A DNA stretch of 64,000 bases from Phaseolus vulgaris (lineage: Eukaryota; Streptophyta; Magnoliopsida; Fabales; Fabaceae). The notes beneath the pieces are model-generated. The model did not search any database and had not been told where the DNA came from. It saw nothing but the letters and a program-made list of their open reading frames with translations. Shown here one piece after another: positions 12,603 through 24,665 of the stretch (positions are counted from its first letter, which is position 1; each line of letters starts with the position of its first letter). A program made the position numbers and the translations under genes. Where the stretch lies: the NCBI RefSeq assembly GCF_000499845.2, contig NC_023754.2, forward strand, positions 14,955,516 to 15,019,515, in the 5' to 3' direction.

Positions 12603-13677
12603 TATTCTAATGATCATGCAAAGGTAAGTGATGTTGATATAAACTAAGAGATATTTATCTCCCAGAAATCCATGGTATGTGTCTTTCACCTTCAATCATT
12701 CAGTATGCATGTTTTTGTGTCTTCCTGGTTTACAATTTACACACCCATTGGTGTTGTTCTTTCAATTCTGCATGTCCTTTTTTTACTCTTGATGAAAACC
12801 AAGGATAGATGAACATTTGATGAGTCTTCAGTATTTAATCATTTAGACCAAACTACAATGAGAAAATCTTGTTCCACGAACATAAATTAGTTCTTAATTA
12901 TCAATATTTTGATACTGTATGGATCATTGTGAATGATTCAATTTCCCTAACTTGTACTTGTTTGTAAGTCAGCACCAGTTATATAATCAACAGTACATGA
13001 ATAAGAGATCACAAACTACACCAGATGGTAAGATCAAATGCTAAAAACTCAAGATCCAATATCAAGTTTTTGTTCATTGTCTTGTACCTTCAACTTTATA
13101 TACTGTTAATTAAGAAAAAAAGAAGAATCTTAGCACAAATGTGTGTACTTTGATTCAATAATCCATGGTAATCACAGAAGAATACTGGTATTTCCTATTG
13201 CTTTCTCTTAGACAAATACAAGCCCTCACCCCTTTGTGTTAAAGAATATTTTTCAATTGTTATAAGACACTATGGGGCCTTTGTTAATTAAGAAGTAAAG
13301 ATATTTAATAAAATTAATTCTACAAATCTTGCTTCATCTCTTGAAAGTCTTATATAGTCTCAAGTATTAATGGTCCACAAGAGTTATTGGTCACTAGAAT
13401 CTAAGTTAAATATCAAATTCTTATTAGTATTAACTAGAAATAAACAAACTTAAAAAGAAGAAATAAACCTAAAAGGTTAATATATATATATATGTACTGG
13501 TGATAAAATATTTTTATACTCTTATTTAATTATAAATTTAAAAAAAATTAGTTGATCAATAATTGATAATTTTTTAGTTACATCATTATATTTTTTTCTT
13601 TAATTTGTATATGCAATTATGGTCTTTTTTTATTTTTTACCTCGAATTTAGTCAACACTTTTATTCAGTCGCCAATT

Positions 13678-13711
<34 letters not shown>

Positions 13712-14011
13712 ATATATATATATATGTATATGTGTGTATTTTTTCCAATTAAATTAAATTATAAAGCTAACATTTTTTTTACATTATTCTAGTCTTAAGA
13801 TATCATGAAAAATTACTTAATTAATTAAGTTTTTTTTTAAATATTTTATTTTATTATTTCATTATAAACTTATATATATATATATACATATGAAAAGATT
13901 ATTGATTTTTATAATAATTATTCAAAAGTTATATAAATATGAGTTTTTAGTCAGCAACAAACAAACTACTAAACTGAACAGAACCTGTATTTGGAGAACT
14001 ACCTTCGAACT
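12603..14011. other. AT-rich spacer
   Basis: No gene recognised. Several TA-rich tracts occur, the longest at 13681-13738, where it is mixed with TG units. The last ~60 bp are the likely 5' UTR of the DUF971 gene. Confidence 0.5.
13681..13738. repeat. (TA)n/(TG)n compound microsatellite
   Basis: A run of TA units interrupted by TATG and ending in TGTGTG. Confidence 0.9.
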
Positions 14012-15402
14012 ATGCTGACGGCGATTCGGAGAATGACCACAATGGCAGGGGAAACTGCGCGCATCACCAGATTCTCTCTTCATGCCCCAAAACATGTTAG
14101 TTACTTTTTCTCTCTGTTTATCCTTCCTTAAATTTATCTAATTTACTAAAATTACTCATGTTTAGGTTGCAATAGATAGGGTTAATATGTTTTGAGCATG
14201 CTCAAAGGATGAAAAAATTCATGTTTATTGCAAGGTTTGAATTTTTTAATGGTAAATAGAATTGATGAAAATGTGATTTCCTAGATACGTAATAATGATC
14301 ATGGTTTCTTGTTTTGATTTTTCGTTGTTGTTGTTGTTGTTTCAGGTAGAGGTGGAATTTGGCAATGGTAGAATGTTCAAGCTTTCAGCTGAATTTCTCA
14401 GAGTAAATAGTCCCGCAGTTGATGGGAAGATTAGGTCAATTGGAGGTGAAAAGGTACTTACTTGTAGCAACTTTTGGGAGCTTCGCACCATTTAATTGTT
14501 GAATTAGGTTAGGATGTGTTTGAAAAAGTTTCTTTACAACATACTTGGGCTGATCTAATGAGAAGCACTTGTTGAAGTGGTTGAGGCAGCTTGTGAAAGT
14601 AGCTCATGATTTGTTTCTAAGCTGTTTTCAGATTATTTGAGTTAAATCTACAGTATAGCTTATGAAAACAGCTACAACAACCTATAGGAAAGCAGTTTAA
14701 TCCTATTTTCTTTTTTATTATGAAACAACTTATGCATGAGTGCTTGTTTGATAAACTATGGATCAATTTCTTCATAAGCACAAGTAGAGAAAATGAAAAT
14801 AAAAGGCTTTATAGATCAAACGTTTTCCCAAGTTAATGAACTTATGCATTTGAAATTTGGCTATCGATAGATGCAAGAACCTCTACTACAAAGTTGAAGT
14901 CTGTAAGTTAGTTCATTTTTCCTTCTTATTTTTCTTCTACTATAAGTGTGATGAAGAAGTTAATCCAAACAGGGTCTTATTGAATAGGCACAGTAACGAT
15001 GTCCTTTCGATTTTGAGGGTTTGAATTGAATTCTATTCATTCCTTTCTAATTATTCTTCCTTTGATGAATGACTTGCTTGAACCAGGTGATATGTGGGAG
15101 GCGCCATGTAGGAATCATGTCTGCAGAACCAGTGGGAAACTATGGGGTGAGGTATTACTACAAGATTTGGCATTAGATCTAAATTTCGGAGTCCATATTT
15201 TATTGCCAATCTGAACTAGAATGTGATGCATGATTCTTGAATTGGTTGGTCCAGGCTCAATTTTGATGACTTGCATAAGACTGGTATTTATTCTTGGGAC
15301 TATTTCTATCATCTAGGGAGCAACAAGTTTACCCTTATGAGAAATTACATTAAAACTTTGAAGAAGCATGGGCTTAGTAGGGATCCAAGAGAAAGGAAAT
15401 GA
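14012..15402 (+). CDS. DUF971 / gamma-butyrobetaine hydroxylase-like N-terminal domain protein
   Basis: Four exons: 14012-14095, 14346-14453, 15087-15151 and 15255-15402 (stop TGA), 405 nt and 134 residues. The protein has VEVEFGNGRMFKLSAEFLRV, then GEKVICGRRHVGIMSAEPVG followed by NYGVRLNFDDLHKTGIYSWD, the signature of the DUF971 domain, which also forms the N-terminal part of gamma-butyrobetaine dioxygenases. The C-terminus is basic (KHGLSRDPRERK). Only this domain is present, without the oxygenase part, as in other plant stand-alone members. The N-terminal ~25 residues are Arg/Thr-rich without acidic residues except one Glu, which could be a mitochondrial presequence (inference). The biochemical role of the plant stand-alone form is not known to me. 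Met8 and Met11 are alternative starts. Confidence 0.85.
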
Positions 15403-16518
15403 TGCAGACTTCAGTTTAATCACCCAAATATTGTTTGAGATTTGGTGACAGTTGTCAAATGTCAACATGGCGCTCTGATAGCTTCATTTGTTGAAAGTGA
15501 AACCTGTAATGTTGAAGGTTTTGAGTTGCATGAATGGTGAATCATGGATATCAATGCTATTGGAGAAGAGAGGGGAATAGAGGAAGGTTTTTCATCCTTT
15601 CCGATTCTTTTTTTGTGAGGAAAGGATGATCTTGTTGCATAGGCAGTTCTGAATTTTCTGGAGAGCTCTTCATTCCATTTTAGATCTTCTTGTATTTTAA
15701 TTACTGTATCTTGCTTTTGCTTTTCTTTCTTCATTAGGCATAATTTGTAATCCTTAAAATTCTTTTCACTCAGCTGCGAAGTGCTCTGAAAAATATTATA
15801 GGCTTTAATGGAAAACCTTGTTTTCCTGCTTTTTGGTCATTATGCTAAAACCCTTATAATGCTCATCTTTCCGCTATGAAAACGTGTATTATAAACTTTA
15901 CAAGGCTCAATGAACATGACTGGGGAGAGAAAAGTAATCAGTTTTTTATTTATTTTTTATTTAGTTATGTAAAAAGTAAAAGATTGTTATTTTTTCTATC
16001 GAGAAGCTAAGAGAACAAGGTGAATATTTCTTCAAAAGAAGTTATTTTAACAGTACTAAATATACTAGCTTTAAAAATAAAAATCTGCTATTGAATATTT
16101 GAATAATTTGATCCCTATGGTGATGATTAATTTACATTTATAAGACCAAATTGGTGCAACCAATCTTTAAAAATCTGGAAGTAACACCTTGTATACCATT
16201 CGAGCATTAAATTAGCTTCACTCGTGATTTAAATTTATTTTACAAAATTTGCATTATAATTTTTTTATTTATTAATTTCTAAATATTATTAAAGGGTTTT
16301 ATAAAAGTGAAAATTAAATTTCGAATACTCTACAATTCATTTTTGCATAATCTCTCTCGTTTTAAGTGTTTTGAATATTTACAACATTGGAAGAAAATTA
16401 TAGCTTTCCCATAATAAATTAGAAAGGATAACGAAAAAATCAATAAAAAAATGGATCACTAAATATTAATATACAATTTGGACACTAATTATTTACATGT
16501 TATACCTACAAATCTTTG
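15403..16518. other. spacer downstream of DUF971 gene
   Basis: Includes the likely 3' UTR and AT-rich DNA. No other gene seen. Confidence 0.45.
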
Positions 16519-16851
16519 GATGTTTCTTACTGTCTCCCATCAAATAAGTAAAATAATCAAAATATCCTATTTAATTCAGTCTTATTCTGGAAAGTTCTTT
16601 CTAGAATACATTCTAGAAAAAATATTCTGAAAAAGCACATTCTGAAAATCTTATTCCAGATCCTTTCTGAAATATACGTTTTAGAAATTCTGAAAAACAG
16701 TCTGGAATATATTTATAAATTCTGGAAATGGATGTCGGGAAAATTTCAGAAATGCTAGTTCAAAAGTCATTTAAAAAATGGGTAAAATTGTTTTTTCATA
16801 TATTGATGGGGGGTGTAGGAAGAATTTTGATGGGTGCAGAAATAAACACCC
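16519..16851. mobile_element. MULE-like MITE, copy A
   Basis: Left end GGATGTTTCTTACTGTCTCC; right end, reverse complemented, GGGTGTTTATTTCTGCACCC; both then run into CCATCAA. Inside are repeated short palindromes around TCTAGA and TTCTGAAA or TCTGGAA cores. Flanking 9-mers (CAAATCTTT and TAAACCATT) agree at 6 of 9 positions, a decayed target duplication at best. Same family as the elements at 39060, 48580, 49121 and 49550. No coding capacity. Confidence 0.65.
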
Positions 16852-17210
16852 TAAACCATTCCAGGTCTAAATATAGGTTATTTTACACCTAACCAGAGAG
16901 TTAGAAATATTACTCTTTTTGGGTTGGAATAAGGAAGGATTTGTCTATGTTCCCTTCTTTTCTTGTGGTCCAGACAGTGTTGCTTGATAACAAAAGTGGG
17001 CCACATTAGGAATTCGCAATAATTCTCTACAAGCTGAATTAGATTTAAGCTACACATAAGGACAAAGAAATTGGAATATAGAATATGTTTCCAAATCCCC
17101 ATCCAAATATGTAAATAAGATTTCTGCTAAAGAATTGTGTAGAGAACTCTAGATCTCACCTAGAACCGAAGTCACAATCATAAAAGATCAGATTTTTTTA
17201 AGCTCATCTG
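16852..17210. other. upstream region of small heat shock gene
   Basis: No gene is seen. The distal part of the HSP promoter lies here; the recognised promoter elements are listed separately. Confidence 0.45.
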
Positions 17211-17241
17211 GTTCCAGAAATGTCCAATGCATCCTATAAAT
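17211..17241 (+). promoter_or_regulatory. heat shock element and TATA box of sHSP gene
   Basis: GGTTCCAGAAATGTCC at about 17210-17225 contains TTCnnGAA with a further weak TTC-like unit, i.e. a heat shock factor binding site. CTATAAAT follows at 17234-17241. This places the transcription start near 17265. Confidence 0.7.
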
Positions 17242-17323
17242 TTAAATGCAAACATCAGCTTCTCAATGTCCATTGCCTTACCATAACATTGACATCCCTC
17301 TAGCATCTTTGCCTAAGAGAAAA

Positions 17324-18139
17324 ATGGCCTCAACTGTAGTACCAAATATGAGTTTCTATGGCCACACTTCATCTAGTATAATAAACAAATTTTCCAGTGT
17401 CAAATTGCCATCATTGTCAAGCACAGGGAATAGAACTTTCTGCAACAATGTAAAGGCTAAGGCAGGAGGTGAAGCAAGTTTGCAGAAGTCAAAGCAGCAG
17501 CAGCAGCATTTGCAATCAAAGATGAAGATGCCACAAGCTTCACCTAAAGGTAATTGAAGATTAATGGTTCATAATTTATTTTTATTCCTTCATTAGACAT
17601 TGAACATAGTGATATTGACAAAATGACAAATGATTACTCTTCATGCAGTGCTGTTGAACCAATTTCCAGTAGCAAGGACTGTGCAGCAAATGATGGACAC
17701 GATGGAGAGGATGGTGGAGGATCCCTTAGTTTATGCTAGCACTTCACCTTGGATAGTTGCAGGAGATGATGAATACAGTAAGGGAAAGATTCCTTGGGCA
17801 ATAAAGGAAGGCAAGAAAGATTACAGAATAAGATTCAACATGCCAGGAATGAACAAGGATGACGTCAAGATATGGGTAGAAGAGAACATGCTGGTGGTGA
17901 AGGCCGAGAAGACACTCAGAGAGCACCATGAAGATCAAGCAAACAGTAATGAAGAAAGAAGTACAAAAGATGAAGAAGATTGGCCTGCCAATAGCTATGG
18001 CAGATATAACCACAGAATAGCCCTCCCAGAAAACATTGAGTTTGATAAAATTAAGGCAGAGGTCAAAGATGGAATTCTTCATGTAACAATTCCCAAAGCC
18101 AACATCTCTGCAAAAATAATTAACATAGATGTACAGTAA
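17324..18139 (+). CDS. HSP21: plastid-type small heat shock protein
   Basis: Two exons: 17324-17549 and 17649-18139 (stop TAA), 238 residues. Residues 1 to about 55 are Ser/Thr-rich and basic, like a plastid transit peptide. A methionine-rich amphipathic helix follows (RTVQQMMDTMERMVEDPL, residues 85-102), the hallmark of chloroplast Hsp21. The alpha-crystallin domain runs from about 126 to 225, with FNMPGMNKDDVKIWVEENML and DGILHVTIPK. The family binds unfolding proteins as oligomers and protects plastid membranes and photosystems under heat. An upstream in-frame ATG at 17246 would give 264 residues, but it lies only 5 bp after the TATA box, so it is probably not transcribed; MASTVVP at 17324 is preferred. 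Mitochondrial targeting is the main alternative. Confidence 0.88.
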
Positions 18140-18758
18140 CTCTAAGCTCAAAATAAAGTTTGTTCACCGCTACATTAGTTTTTGTCATTTAATATCTAAT
18201 ATGAAGGATAAAATGAAACCTTATTCCCTCGACACGACCATGCTGACATAATTTCAGCATGAATTTCTCAAAAAAAACATTAAAAGTTAATCACTGTGGA
18301 TGATACAAAAAGGTTTACACAATAAATCCCGATCAAGTCAATAAATAAAATAAGAGAATACATTCCAAAGGTTCATGTTATTTCTCCTGTTAGTGATGTC
18401 AAGCATAATCAAATGCAAGTAGCCAAGCAAGGCAGATTGAGCCATGCAGCCCCATTTTGTGTTCACAGAGTTTACAAACATTTTGTGTTCACAGAGTTTA
18501 CAAGAATCTGGCTTACAGATTAGAAAAACAGAGAGGTCATTCGAAGTTAGCAATCTCTTTCTGCCTTCAAACATACACTGGCAAATACCAGAATGGTGTA
18601 AACTGGATTTCTAGTGCAGTTCATACTTCATCCATTAGTTACACCTTTACTTTCTGAAAATGTAGGTCGGTGTCACGTGCACTTCAAACTGTATATCAGT
18701 GACTCCTTCACTTTCTGAAAATACTGATTGAGAACTTATTTGTAGAAAGAACAATCAA
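18140..18758. other. convergent intergenic region
   Basis: Lies between the 3' ends of the sHSP gene (+) and the zinc-finger gene (-). AATAAA at about 18152 is the likely sHSP poly(A) signal. Contains the 26-bp duplication at 18454. Confidence 0.5.
18454..18503. repeat. 26-bp tandem duplication
   Basis: ATTTTGTGTTCACAGAGTTT plus ACAAAC occurs at 18454 and again from 18480, nearly two perfect copies. It looks like a recent replication slip. Confidence 0.9.
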
Positions 18759-21700
18759 TTAGGATGGCTTTTTCTTTCTGCTGGTTTGTGAGATGCGCTT
18801 CAGCACTTGAGTTTCCTTTTTCATTCCTCTGTAATACAAAAGACAAACATTAATTGGAGCCATTATTCAGTTTCCTAAATTAAGGTTGTGAGTGAGAACT
18901 TTTGAAGTAAATACCTCTGATATAAGTAAATGTAGAGATAGTATAGTAGCAGCAGTATCACAAGCAAAATAGACACAAAGATGTAGAACACATTTGTCTT
19001 CTTCTGCACATGTCAATAAATCAGTTAATGAAAATTTTCTCTTAATTTCATCCCTACAGCTTGACTGCAAGGGAATTGCATTCCACAGATATTTTTACAT
19101 CACTCCACCACAAAGTTGCAAATATCATGTTGAACTTTCATTGTCTTCTTTTCACTGAGAGAACTATATCCAAAGTAAGATCCGTTGTAACAAGTAAATG
19201 GGATCTTTTATAATTTTCTTTCCAGTTAGCTATACAATTTCTCATATTACATTCTCCCCAATTTCTGAATCCTTAACCACAAATAAGGATTTCTGAAAAT
19301 TGAGTATGGCTCATACAAGAAATTGTATAAATTTGGACAGGTATCATAGGCATTTACAAAAAAGCAAGAAGTGATATGAATGAAAAAAATAAAACCAATT
19401 ATAGATTTCAGAATTACCCGGCGCCCTCTTGAGAAAGGTTGCTGCCTACTTCCAGTGCAGCTGTGAGCATCACAGAATTGGTGCAAGAACAATTCTGTCA
19501 AAGTGTCGACATGAGAAAGCAGTTTCACAAACCACCAAAAATGCACAATATTTTGCAAGAATGAAGAAAGTATTGTAATACCATGAAGTCGGCTTGTCAC
19601 AGGACCCTCGTTAATTGGAAAACAACTGTCGGCTAAGCTCTATGAAGAAAAGGTACATTAGAAACACAAAAATTTGGTTACATTTTACTGTAAATGAATG
19701 GACACCAAAGCACACCTCACATAGATGTTTATTTCTTGAAGCAGCGGAAGGATTGCACTTTGACTTTTTTGAACCAGAACTCATTTCATGGTCACAGTGC
19801 AGTGCACCACATACATCAGCTAAGCACTGGCTTTCATTCTGGATTCAACACAACTATCTCATTTCAGTAATTAATGCTACTGCATCACAGATTGAGCAGA
19901 GAAAGCTACCAAAATTCTCATCTTTTGGGTTACTACTACAAAATTTTCAAAGCTAAACATAGTAACATCTTACTGAAAGTGCCGTGAAATATCATTTAAT
20001 TTTGACGAGGGGCAACTGTACAAATCAATCCAACAAGTATTTATTTCCTAAATGATAGGACTGGATCAGATTTGTGAATAAAAATGTGAATCCTTATGAT
20101 GAACCTAGTTTGCAATCCTTCCTAAATGTGGGTAGAGTACTGATAATTGAAACTATACAGAGAATAGTAAATTCCCTGGAAATTTGAGAGACCAAGACTC
20201 TCCCTATACATATCACCAACTAGACCAACTAATTCCTTCTCTCAACCCCTCTTCCTATTTATAGGCAAACATGCCTTATTACTACAATTATCCCAGTCCC
20301 AACTAAGTCACAAATATAACTGGCAAATTAATGACTAACTAACTACTAATGGGGGTACCTAACACTACATAATTTGTTGTGCTTCTTGGTCAAGAGGGGA
20401 TAACTCTCAAAACATAGAGAGCTTAAAGAAACTCAGCTCAAATTATGAGCTTTAAAACATGAAAGATAAAGCAAAGATTTGAAGGTGTTGGCTCATTCAA
20501 TAAACTATTTCAGTTCGTTTTACTACCAACCCACAAACTTGATTCATTATATTACTTTGTCCTGGACATAAATTGAGTCCATTCTTAAATGGGCTTGGCT
20601 TAAAACTCAGACAAGGCCGAAACAAGCATGTTGCACAGCTTGACCAGCAGTATCTTCTCACAGCAATGGTAAGAAGTACCGGGGTTCAGTTTGGCAATAT
20701 TACAACTCCACATTCCTCATGAGATGACCATAATAATGTCACAAAATACAATATTCATTAACTAAATTGTGACTGATGGCATTTTGATTATTCAGTCCAA
20801 CCCAATTTGTACCTTTTCAAAGATATTTTAAACATTTTTCCATTAATGGAAGAATTAAAAATAGTATTGAAGAAGAAGTATCTACCAAATTAAGCAAATT
20901 GGAATGTCTGTTATCAAAATGCTGATCGAGATGTTTCTCTTCATAGAAACTTTTCTTACAGTAACCGCATTGCCATTCATTTATATCTGTATGAAACTTG
21001 TGCTGCTCCTGATCTCTGTATATGTCATTGTCAGGGTGAAACCTACACCTTCTTGGAATATGATATTTTTCTTTCTCCACAAAGGGCATCAAATACTGCA
21101 GCAAAGATATATATCAGGAGAATATACACTAATATCAACGGGAGTTATCTGTTTGTATATATTCTAATACCTCTTGAATGATCTTCCAAGCTGTTCTACT
21201 TCTTTCTCTAGAGCAATGTATTTGATGATCACCACCCACCTGGTTCAAAATTCTGAACAGTTACATCATATATTAGCCACACCAATTCCTGAATCTTGGA
21301 ACAAGAAGCAAGAAAGGCACAAAGATAGACCAAAAGAAATTAAAAGAAGGAAACAAATAAACAAAGCATACTAATTACTGACGTGAAACAAACGACAAAA
21401 GTTTATCATGGACGAGTCATACACCATTTTAGTTATTTATTTCCTTGCTTTTATCAATAACTGGATAACCACGAAGTGAAGCAGTTAACTCCGAGATGAA
21501 AGCTAAAAATGGTGTTCGTCTTGTTCAGAATGCTCAAAGTTTAAAACTCACTCACCTTCCAGCACTTGAATCTCCATAACCCTGTACAAAGAAACAATTG
21601 AATATTTATTTTATACTGTCATGAAAATTATAAAAAAAACATCTGCACAGTTTGGAAATTGGAACTAAAAATAAACAAAACAAAACCAGGACCTAACTTA

Positions 21701-22396
21701 GCTGCTGAAGATAATTGCAAAAAACGGCTCTCAATTCTAATTTAAAAAGTTCCTACTTCTACGGTGATTCATGCAAAAAATATGCCGATCAATATTAACA
21801 TCCAAAAGAAAGGTTTAGAAAATAAGAACAAAAACACAGCATGAACTTCTAATTTTTTTTCTCAAGTACACAAATTCACAAATTAATCCATTAATTGCTC
21901 CAGACACTGGACCAATTCCTTACACATCACAACTCCATTCTATGGCAATCCAAATTCAAGCGATCCAAAATAGTCCACGGCAACAAAATGAAACTTTTAG
22001 CAATGAAAGTAAGAAACGCAGCATGCAATGCTCAATTCCCATTCCTCAAGTAGAAAAATCACACAATAACCTATTGATTTGTGCACAGAAAGAACCAATA
22101 ATCCTCAAAAGCTTGGATCTCCATTCTGTGCGAAGAATAATCCAAATTCACACAAACCAAACAGCCAATGATTAAATTCAGCAAAATCCCTACCAGAAGA
22201 AAAATGGGTATTTCCAATTATTTGGTAAAACTGACGAAAACACATAAAAGGATCATTTTTTGTTTTTGATAACTACATGGTTAGTGTATGAAGCAGGTGA
22301 GATTGAAGATACCCTTGTGAACTGCAGAGAAAAACAGAGGCCGCAAAGAATGCAGAGAAGAAACAATCGATGATGCCAAACCCACATCTTCTTCAT
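18759..22396 (-). CDS. membrane/secretory protein with one C2H2 zinc finger
   Basis: Nine exons in transcription order: 22396-22313, 21581-21556, 21252-21171, 21095-20886, 19838-19716, 19639-19582, 19494-19418, 19003-18915 and 18828-18759; 819 nt, 272 residues, frame kept throughout. Residues 1-24 (MKKMWVWHHRLFLLCILCGL) form a signal peptide. Next come HCSRERSRTAWKIIQEYLMP and a single finger C107-x2-C110-x12-H123-x4-H128 (CGYCKKSFYEEKHLDQHFDN). Further Cys-rich blocks follow: CLADVCGALHCD, CNPSAASRNKHLCESLADSC and FLHQFCDAHSCTG. A strong transmembrane helix lies at about 225-247, followed by a short basic tail. It resembles a conserved plant family annotated only as C2H2-domain proteins; function unknown. 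The topology argues that the Cys/His part is lumenal or extracellular, so DNA binding is doubtful. The 26-nt second exon and the acceptor of exon 3 (at 21253) were fixed by frame. Confidence 0.85.
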
Positions 22397-24011
22397 TCTT
22401 CTTTTCTTGCTTTGTTCAATGCAGATTCCGAACCGAAAGAAAGGTTGAGACTTGCACCGAAAATGTTTTGGTGCAATCTCCGTTAGGTACCAGAAACCCC
22501 CTGTGCAGCCACGACACTTTAGCCTATCAGGTTTTGCCGCGTGGCAAACCAGAGGATTTGGCACCCCGTTTCTTTGACTTCTGCGGTCTAACCTTGGTGG
22601 ACCTGCAATGTTCTTTCTTTGCTGTTCTTAAGGTATCTTAGCAGGAGAAAACACCATTACTTAATCCTCCTAATAATAGTTATGGTTAATATATATTTGT
22701 GGCCACCTCCAAAAATAACTACATACATTAAAAAAAAAACTTAAATCACACATGTTTATAATATCCAACAAAAATTTACATAATTAAAATTTCAAACGTA
22801 ATATATCTATATATAATTAATATATATATATATACACATTTAAAAACTAGACAATTTAGTAATTTTTATATCGGTCTAGACGGTTTTATTTATATAAATA
22901 GTTTATGAGATTTTGATGATAAAAAATACGGTAAGATATGAAATGTTTATTAATGAAATATTTTATACTAAAATAAGAAATTATTATTATTATTGTTGTG
23001 TTAGTGTTCAGCTTATTAGATGATTTTATTGTCTTAATGGTTTATAGAGTCAAGTTTGATGGAAGTTTGAGTTACTGATTTCAAATTATTGATTATTATG
23101 ACTTCAATGATTATTAAGTTAAAACAAATTGTGTGTATTAATCTTATTAAATCATTTATAATCAAAGATTTACTTCAATGTTTAAAATATATAAGCATAT
23201 TAAAGCTCAAGATGCAGAAAATCAATAAGATCATAAGTTTTCTTTTAGAGTGTCTATTGTAATAAAGATGAAGATATGTTTTTAAGAAGATGTTAAAATA
23301 AAACTAAGGATCAATGGTCATCTTTAGAAGTCCATTTAAAGAGAACGAAGAAGGTTAAGACATAATAAGACATAAGTCACAACATCTATTTAGAAAAATA
23401 TTCATTATTTCTATATGCTAAGTAGAACATCTAGTATATCGGGTTGTGAGTAAAACTTTGTAATTCTTCACTGTGTGAAGTCTTACCTCGATTATCTCAA
23501 TTTCAAATGTTTATATAAATTAGACATGACCATAATTAAAATCATATAACAAGTTATCTCAATTTCAAAAGTTTATATAAATTATATTCTTATTCCAAAT
23601 CTCTTTCCACCTATGTAGATTTCAATTTCATCATCATAAAATCAATGTCAATGATATTGTTCATAATAATTTTTTTAATCAAAATCAATTAACTATACTA
23701 GTCCATCAATAGGTATCTAGTTTACTATTCAATCAAAAAAAAAACAACTTTTTTTAATCTTCCATGTACCATTTAAATTTAAAACAAACTTAACTAATTA
23801 AATTAGCTAGAATAACTTCAGCAGGAAAATATTTGTTTCCCAAGCAATAAGGAAAAAGAGAGTTATAATATAAATCAAATTATGAGTGAAGAAAGAAGAC
23901 AAGGGGGCATGATGTAGAGAGAAAAGATGAAGAAAGAAAAAGAAAAGGAAGTAACCTATTGGTGTTACATTACCCCTAACAACAACAAAAATTTGTCCTT
24001 AAAAGTTCTCT
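22397..24011. other. 5' UTR/promoter of zinc-finger gene and AT-rich spacer
   Basis: 22397-22600 is the probable leader and core promoter region of the minus-strand gene. The rest is AT-rich with TA tracts near 22800-22835. No further gene seen. Confidence 0.45.
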
Positions 24012-24665
24012 TATCAAGGAGAAGATAAGGATTGATTTCACATATTTTTTTCCTTCCATTTTCTAAGTAGATTGTGAGATATTAGATCCCATATCACCTT
24101 AATCATGCTAATATTTCTACTACGCAATTATTTCACTACTAAAAGTACAATTTTTATTGGTTTTATTTCGAAAGATAAGTTGTTTTTTTACCTAAACTAT
24201 TTTAGGTTCAAAAATATGTTCAATGTGAGGTATATACTTTTTCAAATATAATCCTTGAAATATGTTCTGCATGGGAGGAAGAGGTAGGCAAAATTCATAA
24301 GTTGTTGAACCTATTCTCTTTGAGAATATAATTAGGTTTATTACCAAGGAAAAGATAAGGATTGATTTCAGATATTTTTTTCTTCCATCTCCCAAGTAGA
24401 TTGCGAGATATTAGATCCCATGTCACTTTAATAATGTTAATATTTCTACTACGCAACTATTTCACTACCAAATCTACAATTCTTACTGTATTTACTTCAA
24501 AAGATAATTTGTCTTTTACCCAAACTATTTTAGGTTAAAAAAATATGTTCAATGTAAGGTATGTATTTTCACAACTATAATACTTGAAATATGGTGTGCA
24601 TGGGAAGAAGTAAGCAAAATTCATAAGTTTTGGACCTATTCTCTTAGGTTTATTGAGTTTAAGAG
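24012..24665. repeat. 330-bp direct tandem duplication
   Basis: GATAAGGATTGATTTCA occurs at about 24024 and again 330 bp later. The two copies stay alignable over their length: AGTAGATTG, GAGATATTAGATCCCAT, TTTCTACTACGCAA, ACCTATTCTCTT. They differ by scattered substitutions and small indels, so the duplication is not recent. No coding content. Confidence 0.85.

Noticed and set aside
12592..12630. Possible third U1 5' end (AAAGGTAAGTGATGTT)
   Set aside because: Only the 5' splice-site-like word is present; the loops, Sm site and 3' hairpin are absent and no promoter is spaced correctly.
17744..18151. Minus-strand open frame of 135 codons opposite the sHSP gene
   Set aside because: Antisense shadow of a conserved alpha-crystallin domain; no domain of its own and no promoter sign.
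21171..21248. Exon 3 of the zinc-finger gene starting at the nearer CAG acceptor (WVVIIKYIALEKEVEQLG frame)
   Set aside because: That frame cannot join exon 4 without a stop. The acceptor 4 bp further upstream (TTCAG, exon from 21252) gives HCSRERSRTAWKIIQEYLMP in frame on both sides.
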